DNA of 64,000 bases from Clostridia bacterium (GCA_017409475.1 JAFQSP010000014.1:142253-206252), one strand, 5' to 3'. Numbered from the stretch's first letter, positions 15,853 to 24,428 are shown. A program made the numbers and translations. Notes: a model not told the origin generated them from the sequence alone.

Positions 15853-16053
15853 TTAGAAATTTTCTTTATCGGTCGGGTTATTGAGAATACCGAAGCCGAC
15901 CAGCACCGAGCCAACAACGGTTATCATATTCTGCCATCCGTCTGAGGTAATTCCCCACGCTTCAAACAGTCCGAACGAATTAAGTATCACGCCAACTGCG
16001 CCGAGCACCGAGAGCCAAACCGCCCACGATTTAAGTCGAGTTTTAATATTCAT
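15853..16053 (-). CDS. Phage holin (phiLC3-like small holin)
   Basis: 66 residues. The N-terminus MNIKTRLKSWAVWLSVLGAVG followed by a second hydrophobic segment (about 42-58) and the NNPTD tail matches small two-span holins of Gram-positive phages. It would form membrane lesions that release or activate the endolysin. It is the last gene of the leftward portal-to-lysis operon, immediately after the endolysin gene. Confidence 0.75.
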   Translation of the reverse strand: MNIKTRLKSWAVWLSVLGAVGVILNSFGLFEAWGITSDGWQNMITVVGSVLVGFGILNNPTDKENF

Positions 16054-16054
16054 A

Positions 16055-16849
16055 TCACATTCCTCCTAAAAGCTTATTCCAAGTATTTTTGCCTACAACG
16101 CCATCGACCGTCAGCTCATTCTTTCCCTGGTAGTCGCGTACAGCCTTGTCGGTATCGGCGCCGAAATCACCATCAGCACCATGCTTACCGCAATCGTAGC
16201 CGTAGCCAATGAGTAAAATCTGCAATGCCTTTACATTAGCGCCCTCGCAACCCTTTTTTAATGTTTCAACCGTCACTTCGCAACTCTCCTTTACTTCCTC
16301 GTCATATTTCGGTCTGCCGTAGCCGGCTATTCGAGAATAACTCAGCTTATACTTTTTCTTTGCCACGCAGCCGCCATTGGCAACAACGCCGCTTTTCGAC
16401 GAAGTGTTACCCTCAATGGTGTAAACATAGCTCTTATCCACATCATACACAAGTCCGGTATGCGCTATGTCACTTTTTTTGCTACCATAAAAGAAAATCT
16501 GGTCGCCCACCTTTGGACTGGTGTGCAGTTGACCTTTTTCTTTGTAATAGTTCCGCGACCACTTGCACCCTGCACCGCAGGACTTACTCGGCTGACAAAG
16601 CAGCTTTTTCGCCTTTTCAACACCAAAAGCCATAACAAAGCACCAATCAACGAACATATCACACCAAGCAAAGCCGTTTTTCTTTCCATTATAAAATCCG
16701 CTGTACTTGGTATCAAATTCGTAGGCATACTTGGTATAGTTGTTTTTTCCGGCATTTGCGGTCTTGCTGTAAAGGTTTGCATTCGATGTTTTTTCAAGAT
16801 AGCCAACCTCGTCTTTTGCAATTTTGATAACGTCATTTGCCGTAGCCAT
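16055..16849 (-). CDS. Endolysin: CHAP-type amidase/peptidase with C-terminal peptidoglycan-binding domain
   Basis: 264 residues. The N-terminal domain (1-175) has the CHAP arrangement: catalytic Cys in FAWCDMFVDW and His in AHTGLVYDV. Residues about 200-262 form a PG_binding_1 module (LKKGCEGANVKALQILL...DGDFGADTDKAVRDYQ...DGVVGKNTWNKLL). There is no signal peptide, so release depends on the adjacent holin. It lies 2 bp upstream of the holin and just after a small membrane protein gene. The frame is intact. Confidence 0.88.
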   Translation of the reverse strand: MATANDVIKIAKDEVGYLEKTSNANLYSKTANAGKNNYTKYAYEFDTKYSGFYNGKKNGFAWCDMFVDWCFVMAFGVEKAKKLLCQPSKSCGAGCKWSRNYYKEKGQLHTSPKVGDQIFFYGSKKSDIAHTGLVYDVDKSYVYTIEGNTSSKSGVVANGGCVAKKKYKLSYSRIAGYGRPKYDEEVKESCEVTVETLKKGCEGANVKALQILLIGYGYDCGKHGADGDFGADTDKAVRDYQGKNELTVDGVVGKNTWNKLLGGM

Positions 16850-16863
16850 AAATTATCCCCCTT

Positions 16864-17148
16864 TTATGTGATGATTTCCCATTTTTTTACCTCGGCATAG
16901 ATTTTATCTATGAACGAATTACCACCAAGTGCCTTATACGCCTCATAGAGAAAAACAAAGTTTTCGTACTCATATTGGCGAATAATCCCTTTTTCCCGAT
17001 GGTGATAATATATCCTCAGCATCTCGCTCCGAAGCTGACACTTAGTGCCGTTTGAAATTCGGTTTACCTTCGCAAAAATCGGTGTAACAACCCCGACAAG
17101 CACCGCAATTTCACCCACAAGCGCTGCAATAGACGCCATACCCGACAT
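16864..17148 (-). CDS. Small phage membrane protein next to the lysis genes
   Basis: 94 residues. An N-terminal hydrophobic helix (about 5-26) is followed by a cytoplasmic helical region with YYHHREKGIIRQYEYENFVFLYEAYKALGG. Small proteins of this pattern are common just before endolysins in Clostridia phages and may be accessory holins or antiholins. The family function is not established. Confidence 0.6.
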   Translation of the reverse strand: MSGMASIAALVGEIAVLVGVVTPIFAKVNRISNGTKCQLRSEMLRIYYHHREKGIIRQYEYENFVFLYEAYKALGGNSFIDKIYAEVKKWEIIT

Positions 17149-17151
17149 TGG

Positions 17152-17346
17152 TTACTCCTCCCCTATTTCCAGCTCAAATTGCACCTCAGCTTGAATCTTT
17201 TCATATTCTTCAAGCGGTATTTCGTGCCAGTTTTCAGCGCTATCATTTTTACCGAGATAAATTTCTGTGCCATAAGCGCTTCCGTTGGTGAGGATTGCCC
17301 CCTCGCTTGCTATAAGTTTCTTTAATTCAATAATCTGTTCAATCAT
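17152..17346 (-). CDS. Small phage protein of the fibre/lysis region
   Basis: 64 residues from the ATG at 17346; an upstream ATG at 17358 overlaps the AAAGGA site. The start overlaps the stop of the preceding fibre gene (ATGA). Acidic, helical at both ends, with no recognisable domain. Small genes at this position are usual between baseplate/fibre and lysis genes in Firmicute phages. Confidence 0.5.
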   Translation of the reverse strand: MIEQIIELKKLIASEGAILTNGSAYGTEIYLGKNDSAENWHEIPLEEYEKIQAEVQFELEIGEE

Positions 17347-18152
17347 GCTAATGTCCATCCTTTCTCTGTTGCTGCCGCCTTTTCCGTATCTGAGAGTTTT
17401 GCAAGATTGGTTGCGCCAAGCGATAACGTTTTGGTTGTTCCTGTTCCTGCATAATTAAATAAAACGGATATAATATTCAGAAGGCTGTCTCGTGATAAAA
17501 GCGGGCAGGTGCTGAAATCAATATTATTGCCGATTTGACTACCCTCTGTAAAAGAGATGTTGGTTAACTTGGAATCACCACTAAAACACTGAGTAAAAAC
17601 CGTCCCCTTATATACTGTCAGCCCCTCAATAGTTGTAAGCTCAGGAGAATTTGCAAACATACCGTCAGTGGCTACTCCTGCAGGCATCGTAATTTTCGGA
17701 ATTTCAGTAAACTTGGTGTACTGAAACGCATTACTCATATTAGTACATTGTGACAAATCAATACTAACCTTACATTCGTTTAACCGCGCCTTTAAACTAC
17801 CTACATGCGTTTCGGTATACCAAGCATAAAACATAGCTTGTGCGCTACCTTTCACCACAATATCGTACTTGGGATAAAAATTTGAAAAATCCCAGCCGTG
17901 TCCTAAATAAGCCATTTGGTAAATTGCTCTGTTACCGTTCTGTTGATTTGCATCCCAAAAGGTATCATACTGCTCTTGTTTGCCGTCAGCATAACCCTCG
18001 TCATAGTTCTCGTCGCTTATTTCCAACACTTTCGGTACAAGGGTGTTGAGGGTTTCGCTTTGACTTGCCGATACACCTTTTGTTATAAGATTATCAGCTA
18101 ATGCGTTCTTTTGAGCAACCAAATCATTTAAATAATCTGCAGTTGTCGGCAT
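17343..18152 (-). CDS. Phage fibre/receptor-binding protein with BspA-like leucine-rich repeats
   Basis: 269 residues. The first 60 residues are helical and end in YDEGYADGKQEQYD, a linker seen in Clostridia tail-tip proteins. Residues about 110-250 carry short repeats such as CTNMSNAF, FTEIPKITMP, SKLTNISF and GSQIGNNIDFSTCP that match BspA-type leucine-rich repeat surface proteins. These would make the receptor-contacting end of the particle. It overlaps the BppU-like gene by 1 bp and follows it in the operon. Confidence 0.65.
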   Translation of the reverse strand: MPTTADYLNDLVAQKNALADNLITKGVSASQSETLNTLVPKVLEISDENYDEGYADGKQEQYDTFWDANQQNGNRAIYQMAYLGHGWDFSNFYPKYDIVVKGSAQAMFYAWYTETHVGSLKARLNECKVSIDLSQCTNMSNAFQYTKFTEIPKITMPAGVATDGMFANSPELTTIEGLTVYKGTVFTQCFSGDSKLTNISFTEGSQIGNNIDFSTCPLLSRDSLLNIISVLFNYAGTGTTKTLSLGATNLAKLSDTEKAAATEKGWTLA

Positions 18153-19234
18153 TATTCATTCACCCCACTTACCACTGTCGCAAGAATTGAATTGATATTG
18201 CCAATAGTTGAGTCAAGTTCGTCTTTTGACACAGCACCGATGTTTTCTCTTGCAATCTGTTTGTGCTCGTCGTCAAATTCTTGAACAAACACTGTAGTTA
18301 CACAGCTGCTTTGTACATAATCCAAGGTAACCTGCCGTTCCAACTCCTGAAAAATTTCACTTACTGCTTCGGTGACGGCTTTGTTCTGAACAGGATTTGT
18401 ACTTCCACTATCTAAGCAATTATCGATTTCGAGCAACCCTATTATCTCGCTCTTGTCATCTTCGGTGAGAATATAACTGTCGCCTTTTTCACCCTTTTGT
18501 CCTCTTGGGCCGGTGCTTCCGGTTGCGCCCTTATCGCCCTTGTCGCCTTTATCACCTTTGAGGTCGGCTGACGAAGTACCGCTTGCCGAGGTGACAGTCA
18601 GCACAGTTCCATTCCACTTATGTGTAGCAGCAGTTCCATCCTTACCGTCCTTGCCATCAGCACCGTCAAATTGTCCGCTCTCCTTTAGCTCAGTCAAGGT
18701 GTTGAATATAATCTCGTCAATCTCTTCAAGCGATTGCCCCGCCAAATAAGAGGCATTCTTAGCCAAAACAGCCGACCTTTCCGCACGTTCAGCGCAATCA
18801 CTTGCCTTTAAAACAAGCCCGGAAAGATCCTCTACCGCCTTTACCTCGGCTTCGTCGCCGTGAAAGCTCGGCTCAAAATACAACCGCATACCAAAAGTAT
18901 AAAGCAGCTTTTTAGTTTCATTTTCAGCATATTCGGTAAAAACAAGACGCACCTCAGCGTTTCCGCCCTGAGCCGTAGCCGCCTGGGGAAGCTCGTAAAT
19001 AATGCTGCTTTCATTAATATAAGTCATCGGCTCACCAAGATAATGAGCGCCTGCTCCATCGACGAGGTCGATTCGGTAACATACCTCCCCCGCAAGCGAT
19101 TTGAGCGCCGAAACAAGCTCATCGGTGAGCGTAATTTCAATTTCGGTGGCGTTATGCTCACCCTGAATACCGCCAAACTGCACAGTATCCGGGCTTATCG
19201 AATCAATGCCAACCGTAAAGTTAAGTTTTCTCAT
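18152..19234 (-). CDS. Baseplate/tail fibre protein, BppU-like N-terminus with collagen-like repeat
   Basis: 360 residues. Residues 1-130 resemble the BppU-type domain (GEHNATEIEITLTDEL..., a beta-sandwich). A coiled segment follows, then Gly-X-Y repeats near 190-265 (GADGKDGKDG, GDKGDKGDKGATGSTG, GQKGEKGD) that would trimerise as a collagen-like shaft. It probably links the particle to the receptor-binding protein encoded next. In-phase triplet repeats make this gene prone to length variation. Confidence 0.75.
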   Translation of the reverse strand: MRKLNFTVGIDSISPDTVQFGGIQGEHNATEIEITLTDELVSALKSLAGEVCYRIDLVDGAGAHYLGEPMTYINESSIIYELPQAATAQGGNAEVRLVFTEYAENETKKLLYTFGMRLYFEPSFHGDEAEVKAVEDLSGLVLKASDCAERAERSAVLAKNASYLAGQSLEEIDEIIFNTLTELKESGQFDGADGKDGKDGTAATHKWNGTVLTVTSASGTSSADLKGDKGDKGDKGATGSTGPRGQKGEKGDSYILTEDDKSEIIGLLEIDNCLDSGSTNPVQNKAVTEAVSEIFQELERQVTLDYVQSSCVTTVFVQEFDDEHKQIARENIGAVSKDELDSTIGNINSILATVVSGVNE

Positions 19235-19256
19235 TTCGTTTCTCCTTTTTCATTTT

Positions 19257-20570
19257 TTATGTCCATCCGCCCTTAAAATCAGACGGTGATAAGAGCCCTT
19301 CACCCCTCACCCTTTTCTTTGGCTCGGTCGGTTTAAAGCCACGAATATCCTGGGCTGCATATCTCAGCGCATCCATGAGATGATTGTCGCTGTCAACAGG
19401 ATACCTGTCCATCGAGCCGTCTTTCAGCTTGCGGAATCGGTAGCTGCCAAGCTCCTTGAGGGTGTTTTTGCAAAGAGGATGAACGATAATTTCATACTCC
19501 TGAATGCCTACAATTCCGTTAATAATGCTGTCTCTGCCCTTTTCGGAGGGGACTATCCTCGTTATCCCAAGTCGCCTCAAATCGTCGTTTGATTTCGGCT
19601 CGGCTGAATCGGCTCGGATACGCTCCTTTTGGTATCCCTTGCGCTTTATCATGGCGGCTATGTCGGAATTGAGCATTCGCCTTTCGTAATGCTCATCGAA
19701 AATATAAATCCGCTTTTCAACCTGATTTACCGCTGCAGCAATAAAGGCCGTCGGGTCATTTGTATACCCGTAATCGAGCCCGAAAATATGCCGAAATTGC
19801 CACTCCTTACCCCTCTCGATTTCATCAAGGCAAAAATCCTCACTTCGCCAATTTTCAAAAACCAACCCCTCGCTTACTCCCCATTCGCCAAGTCCCGCAA
19901 CAGCGTATCGACGCGGATTATTTATCCGCATACTGTCAAAAACGGCAATGTCTGTCTCGTCAAGAAATTCATTATCCTTATAGGTCGTCGAATAGGTGGT
20001 CACCGCATCGTTCTTTTTATCAAAAAAGCGGCTTTTTAGCCAATGCTGCTCACTCCAGGGGTTAAAGGTGATGGTCGTTTGCTTAAAAAGGGGCGGCGGC
20101 ACGCTTCCTCTCGGCACCGAAAGGTCAAGCTGGTCAAATGCCGACTCCTGCTCAATCTCGTATGCCTCCTCCACCCAAACCCAGCAAAGATGACCGCTCG
20201 CAACTGTGGTCGAGGCGAGCTTCAGCGGGTCATCAAATCCGCGAAAAAGTATCTTTTGCCCGGTAGGAAGATAGGTCAGCTCCATGGGCGACACGGTCGA
20301 TTTCCATAGCTCACCTACGCCAAGCCGCTCAATTGCCCAGTTAAGCTGAGCGAAGGTTGAGGAGCGATGGGTATCCATAACCTGACGAACGCAAAGCAGA
20401 TTTGAGCCGCTGTATTTCATCAGCCGAACAATAAAATTAAGGGCGCAGGTGGTCGATTTTTTCGACCCCTTACCCCCTTTGAGTACCCTGTACCTGCTTT
20501 TATCGGTCCAGAATTTGTCATATCCACTGCCTACTATTTCGCTAACCCTCTTATCCACGCGGCAACACAT
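19257..20570 (-). CDS. terL: Phage terminase large subunit (SPP1/PBSX type)
   Basis: 437 residues, usual for this family. The ATPase domain has Walker A-like LKGGKGSKKSTT near residues 30-40, an arginine-rich VRQVM motif, and a Walker B/acid region WVWVEEAYE. The nuclease half has GLDYGYTNDPTAFIAA, RADSAEPKSNDDL and DNHLMDALRYAA with the metal-binding acids. It cuts and pumps DNA into capsids. It overlaps the preceding 114-residue gene by 20 bp. A GTG four codons in is an alternative start. All motifs are intact, so packaging should be possible. Confidence 0.92.
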   Translation of the reverse strand: MCCRVDKRVSEIVGSGYDKFWTDKSRYRVLKGGKGSKKSTTCALNFIVRLMKYSGSNLLCVRQVMDTHRSSTFAQLNWAIERLGVGELWKSTVSPMELTYLPTGQKILFRGFDDPLKLASTTVASGHLCWVWVEEAYEIEQESAFDQLDLSVPRGSVPPPLFKQTTITFNPWSEQHWLKSRFFDKKNDAVTTYSTTYKDNEFLDETDIAVFDSMRINNPRRYAVAGLGEWGVSEGLVFENWRSEDFCLDEIERGKEWQFRHIFGLDYGYTNDPTAFIAAAVNQVEKRIYIFDEHYERRMLNSDIAAMIKRKGYQKERIRADSAEPKSNDDLRRLGITRIVPSEKGRDSIINGIVGIQEYEIIVHPLCKNTLKELGSYRFRKLKDGSMDRYPVDSDNHLMDALRYAAQDIRGFKPTEPKKRVRGEGLLSPSDFKGGWT

Positions 20571-20895
20571 CGATTATGCGGTCGCTGGTCGCCAGTGAAC
20601 CCCTCTTTCGATTATAAAGGTCGCAGAAAAATGCGCTAATTTCGTCGTCTCCCTCACTCTGGGCAATAAACATGGCAAGTCCGTAAACCAATACGTCAAG
20701 TGCCAGCTTTTCGTCAATCAAAAGTTCATCGGACATCGCCTTTATCGGCGTAAATTCGATGTTTTTTGCCCTGCACACATCGATATAAGCCGCGTTAATA
20801 AGTGGAATCGCCCTCTGCTTTATGCTCTCTATATGGCTGTCACCCGTATATCCGATGAGTGAAATAGCCCTCAAAAAAATATTTGCCGCCGTCAT
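20551..20895 (-). CDS. Small phage protein between portal and terminase, candidate head-tail adaptor
   Basis: 114 residues, mostly helical (FLRAISLIGYTGDS.., IPLINAAYIDVCRAKNI, LALDVLVYGLAMFIAQSEGDDE). The pattern of an N-terminal helix pair with a mid-protein I..AY.DVCR resembles gp6/gp15-type head-completion adaptors. It overlaps portal by 4 bp (ATGA) and terL by 20 bp. A structural adaptor that seals the portal is inferred. Confidence 0.55.
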   Translation of the reverse strand: MTAANIFLRAISLIGYTGDSHIESIKQRAIPLINAAYIDVCRAKNIEFTPIKAMSDELLIDEKLALDVLVYGLAMFIAQSEGDDEISAFFCDLYNRKRGSLATSDRIIDVLPRG

Positions 20896-22634
20896 ATTTT
20901 AACCCCCTCTGAAAGCTCCTTTATCGCCATAATTTCGCTGTCGGTAAGATCGCCGATACTGCTCTCTACGCTGTCGGCGAAAATTTCCGCCTCGCTCTTT
21001 TTACGCTCAATTTCAATCGGCACGCCGTCCAGCTCCTTAATAAGTCCGCCAATGTCGGTAATAATTCCGTCGGGAAGTCGCTTCAAATACTGCTTCAATG
21101 TGATTGCGCCACGTGAAAGCAGGTTGTCGAGGGTCTTTATCGACTGGCTTTCGCTCCAGACGGTGCCTGCGCCAACGTCAACCCTTGTGCTTATAATAAG
21201 CTTGCGATAACGGTCGCTGTCAAAAGGCATATACCATGTTCCGTTTTCGTCAACAATTTTAAGTGAACGCGGACCATACATCGAAATCCAGAATTCCGCC
21301 CAAATTCTCGCCACGTCCTCACAGAACATATAGAATCGGTTTCTCACCGTGTCGAGAGGCATCATAGCCGCCTCACGAACGGCAATAATAGCCGAGGTAT
21401 TATTCGGGCTGATGTCGCCGAGTGCAGCATCGTTAGCACCTGCCTGAGTAAGCGTGTTGGAAATCAGCGACGAAATATTGCTTTCGAAGCTCGGCGAAAA
21501 GGTCGGCGGCGAAACATAGCATATGGCCGAGCGAGCCTCCTCAGGCGAACCGAACACCTTTATAATCTGACCCGGGTCGTTGGTAACAGGGCCGTTTACA
21601 ATGTCACCATTCACCGTCATAATCGGCATACCCATCATCATAACCGCCCAAACGTTTGCCGTCAGCATGCGGTTAATGGCAATCTGGTTCGGGATAAGAT
21701 AGGTGATTTCACTGTCACCATATACGGAATTTTTGCGGTCCTGCCAATTAAACTTGGCTATCGGATAAAGGCGAATTTTCATATCAAAAACGGGACGAAT
21801 TGTAGCCCCGTTTACGACCTGAACCGCCTTTACGGTCATTTCGCCCTGCTCATTCGGCTCCTTCCACATTTTTGTAAGAAGGGTTGTTTTACCTCCATCG
21901 GAATCAGCGTCACCGATTGCCTCAATTTCGCTCTGAGGTCGGCCATACTTTTTAGCAAGCGCCTTTAATTCGTCGGTTGCCTTTCTCTGCGAAATAATGA
22001 TATACGGCTGCTTTTGAATCTCCTCAATCGAGCTGTCGCCGAAGTAAACGTTTTCAACGTCGAGCACTTCGCAGGCAATATCACCCTTTATGGCGCATTT
22101 TCTCTCAAGGTCGGCATAAAGCCCCGTTTCGCATTCGCTGTCCCAGTAGGTATAAATGAGTCCCGTTCCCGAAATATACGCATTTCTCAGCGCATCAAAT
22201 CGCAGCTTCGAGTAACGAAGACGCTCCTCGGTTACTCGATAATAGTCGCCGAGAGCCGACATAACGAGCACCGTTTCCTCCTCATGAGAAAGATTTTTGA
22301 GCTGCTCGCCCCTTGCCATTTTTCCACGAAGGGCATCGGTCTTTTTCGACAGCTCAATTGTATTCGGAACGCCGTCAGCCGAAAATGAAACGGTCACTAA
22401 ATTAGCGGTAATCGCCGCCATTTTATAGTCACCGATTCGCTTAATCACGTTATGACGTACAAGCGGTCGGTCGGTACCGCAACGTGCTCCGTGCCACTGG
22501 TCGCCGACAAAAAATCGCTCATTCACTCTCGACTGCTCGTAAATCCCCTTTTCACCGATAAGCTCCTTGTGTTCTCTTGCCGCCTTAAATTCGGCAAAGA
22601 CGGTTTCGGGCGCAACCCTACTTAATTTTTGCAT
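20892..22634 (-). CDS. Phage portal protein
   Basis: 580 residues. The N-terminal region (ERFFVGDQWHG...RPLVRHNVIKRIGDYKMAAITANLVTVSF) and a middle segment (RLYPIAKFNWQDRKNSVYGDSEITYLIPNQIAINRMLT) resemble podovirus-type portals. It forms the dodecameric ring through which DNA is packaged and to which the tail attaches. AAAAGGAGTGATAAA precedes the ATG. It is the first gene of the leftward portal-to-lysis operon, with the conserved dyad at 22774 about 140 bp upstream. No truncation is seen. Confidence 0.82.
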   Translation of the reverse strand: MQKLSRVAPETVFAEFKAAREHKELIGEKGIYEQSRVNERFFVGDQWHGARCGTDRPLVRHNVIKRIGDYKMAAITANLVTVSFSADGVPNTIELSKKTDALRGKMARGEQLKNLSHEEETVLVMSALGDYYRVTEERLRYSKLRFDALRNAYISGTGLIYTYWDSECETGLYADLERKCAIKGDIACEVLDVENVYFGDSSIEEIQKQPYIIISQRKATDELKALAKKYGRPQSEIEAIGDADSDGGKTTLLTKMWKEPNEQGEMTVKAVQVVNGATIRPVFDMKIRLYPIAKFNWQDRKNSVYGDSEITYLIPNQIAINRMLTANVWAVMMMGMPIMTVNGDIVNGPVTNDPGQIIKVFGSPEEARSAICYVSPPTFSPSFESNISSLISNTLTQAGANDAALGDISPNNTSAIIAVREAAMMPLDTVRNRFYMFCEDVARIWAEFWISMYGPRSLKIVDENGTWYMPFDSDRYRKLIISTRVDVGAGTVWSESQSIKTLDNLLSRGAITLKQYLKRLPDGIITDIGGLIKELDGVPIEIERKKSEAEIFADSVESSIGDLTDSEIMAIKELSEGVKI

Positions 22635-22939
22635 TTTATCACTCCTTTTAAGTATAAAAAAAGAGCCAAAAGTGTCGTCAACCTTACTCTGTCGCCAATT
22701 TTTACGACAAAGAAGGTAACAAAACCGGCCGGTATCTCACTTTTGCTCCGAATACAACATATCATCTTTTGACCCTGACATTCTATGACAGGATTTAATT
22801 TTTTTGTGTCAATGCGAGGTTTCACTCATATACTGTCACCAAGGGGGAAGTTTCTGACGGGCCCGTTTTGTGTCGGTGACGGTGTCGGCATCGTCCTTTG
22901 ACCTGCCGCACATTTTTCAGTTTACCCCCATAATATAAA
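22635..22939 (-). promoter_or_regulatory. Leader and promoter region of the portal operon (no gene seen)
   Basis: About 300 bp without a convincing gene. An open frame at 22622-22825 crosses the regulatory dyad and lacks a ribosome binding site. A TTGACA on the minus strand near 22812 lies upstream of the dyad, but no good -10 follows at 17 bp, so an activator-dependent promoter is likely. Several GTCAC/GTGAC words occur between 22835 and 22910. Confidence 0.5.
22774..22792. promoter_or_regulatory. Conserved dyad upstream of the portal operon (copy B)
   Basis: CCTGACATTCTATGACAGG is a 19-bp near-perfect inverted repeat. Its first 17 bases match the site at 12385 in 16 positions. Both precede structural operons, so it is a candidate binding site for the DUF1492-like activator. 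Confidence 0.6.
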
Positions 22940-22983
22940 AAAAGTGACCGCCCTTTTTAAAAGGAACGGTCACTTTTAATTTT
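22940..22983. terminator. Terminator downstream of the MATE gene
   Basis: AAAAGTGACCG (22940-22950) and CGGTCACTTTT (22967-22977) form an 11-bp perfect stem with A- and T-rich flanks on both sides, working for the leftward MATE transcript. Confidence 0.85.
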
Positions 22984-22999
22984 TCACTATTAAGCTTTT

Positions 23000-24334
23000 T
23001 TACGCAAGCTTTTTCCCTTTCCAGTTGCCGAATCGATAGAAACAATATGACATTATGGCGGCCACAGCCCAGCCAATTATCCACGACGAAGCAACCCCCA
23101 TCATGTCGAAGAATGGTGCCAGCGCATAAGAAAGAGCAACCCTCAGCAGCAAATCGGTAAAAGTAGCTATTGCAAAAAGCTTCATAGCCCCTGCGCCACT
23201 TGTTACAGCGTCGCTGACCATCTTTACTGACACAACGACATAGAAAGAACTAATAATTTTTATACACTCGGTACCGATTTTTAGCGCCTCGCTGCTGCTA
23301 CCTGTTTCGAGAAACATCGAGATAAAGAAATCGCCGAAAAGCATATATGCCACTGTAAAAAGACCCGCAACTGCGGAACTAACAAGTATTGCCGCACGAA
23401 ACCCCTTTTTAACCCGGTCATAGTTCCCTGCGCCAACGTTTTGTGCCGTGAAAGCGGACATAGCTCTCGACATAGTATAAATACTTGTAATAGCGAAGGT
23501 GTTCAGCTTCACAACGGCGGAAAATCCCGCAATAACCGCTGAGCCGTAGCCGTTAATCAACCACTGAACAAGCATATTGCCGACCGAAACGAAACTCTGC
23601 TGTGTAATTGTTTGGCTCGAAACTCGGGTAAGATTACGCAGCATGGTGAATGAAAAAATCTCGTATTTTTCCGATTTCATTTTTCCGAGGCGGATAATCA
23701 AAGTAAGCACCGCAAAAATGCAAGCAAGCCCCTGCGTGATAAATGTCGCCCAAGCGGCACCTGCGACGCCCCAACCATACTCTGCGACAAAAATGTAGTC
23801 GAGCGCAACATTCGCAACCGACGAGGCTATAAGAAACCAAAGAGGCGTCTTTGAATCGCCGAGCGCAGTAAACGCACCATTTGCTATATTATAAAGGGAT
23901 AAAAACAGAAATCCGCCAATGTAAATTCTAAAATATTCGGTTGCCTCGGCGGAAATATTGGTAGGTGTATTCATTGCCGTCATAATCTGAGGCGCAAAGA
24001 TGAGAGCCCCCACCGAAAGCACCGTTGACAGCGCCGCCAGAGTAATCATTGAGGTACTGACGGCCGTTTTCATCTCACGCACTCGGCCTGCGCCAAAAAG
24101 CTGAGAAATAATAATCGAACATCCGGCATTAGAGCCAAATGCAATCGCCATAAAAATCATCGCTACGGGATATGAAGCGCCAATTGCCGCAAGTGCGCTT
24201 TCACCGGCGAATTTGCCCGCAATAACGCTATCGGCTATGGTATAAAGCTGCTGAAAAATCGTACTAAGTAAAATCGGCATAGCGAAAAGGAAAATAACCT
24301 TTGACGGTCTGCCTTCGGTCAATTTTTGTGCCAC
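23000..24334 (-). CDS. MATE-family multidrug/cation antiporter
   Basis: About 444 residues with twelve membrane helices in two repeats, the MATE architecture. The family opening SKVIFLFAMPILLSTIFQQLY with ADSVIAGKFAGESALAAIGASYP, and the second-half QNVGAGNYDRVKKGF, are typical. It exports drugs or metabolites using Na+ or H+ gradients; the substrate is unknown. An open frame begins at GTG 24376, but the TATAAT of its promoter ends only 4 bp before it. I therefore prefer a downstream GTG at 24334 (AAAGGTG upstream) or TTG at 24322. It is monocistronic, between two terminators. Confidence 0.88.
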   Translation of the reverse strand: MAQKLTEGRPSKVIFLFAMPILLSTIFQQLYTIADSVIAGKFAGESALAAIGASYPVAMIFMAIAFGSNAGCSIIISQLFGAGRVREMKTAVSTSMITLAALSTVLSVGALIFAPQIMTAMNTPTNISAEATEYFRIYIGGFLFLSLYNIANGAFTALGDSKTPLWFLIASSVANVALDYIFVAEYGWGVAGAAWATFITQGLACIFAVLTLIIRLGKMKSEKYEIFSFTMLRNLTRVSSQTITQQSFVSVGNMLVQWLINGYGSAVIAGFSAVVKLNTFAITSIYTMSRAMSAFTAQNVGAGNYDRVKKGFRAAILVSSAVAGLFTVAYMLFGDFFISMFLETGSSSEALKIGTECIKIISSFYVVVSVKMVSDAVTSGAGAMKLFAIATFTDLLLRVALSYALAPFFDMMGVASSWIIGWAVAAIMSYCFYRFGNWKGKKLA

Positions 24335-24379
24335 CTGCACCTCACACCTTTTTTTGACAAATTTTTTCTCTACCACCGT

Positions 24380-24408
24380 ATTATAACCCCCCCGCTCCTT
24401 TTATACAA
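24380..24408 (-). promoter_or_regulatory. Promoter of the MATE gene
   Basis: TATAAT on the minus strand at 24385-24380 with a weak TTGTAT 17 bp upstream. Its position argues that the longest open frame overstates the protein start. Confidence 0.5.
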
Positions 24409-24428
24409 GTGGCAAAAAAGCACAAAAA

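Noticed and set aside
16465-16836. 123-residue alternative frame within the endolysin gene
   Set aside because: It is a shadow of the endolysin frame on the same strand; the endolysin frame has clear domains and catalytic residues.
18500-18700. Plus-strand Pro/Ser-rich open frame opposite the collagen-like region
   Set aside because: It is the complement of the Gly-X-Y repeats and has no ribosome binding site.
22622-22825. 67-residue open frame on the minus strand just upstream of portal
   Set aside because: It runs across the conserved 19-bp dyad and the promoter region, overlaps the portal start and has no ribosome binding site.
6802-22999. Flanking direct repeats as prophage attachment sites
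   Set aside because: Reading both ends by eye I found no shared repeat longer than the common terminator stem; only the short tRNA-like fragment at 8011 remains as a lead.
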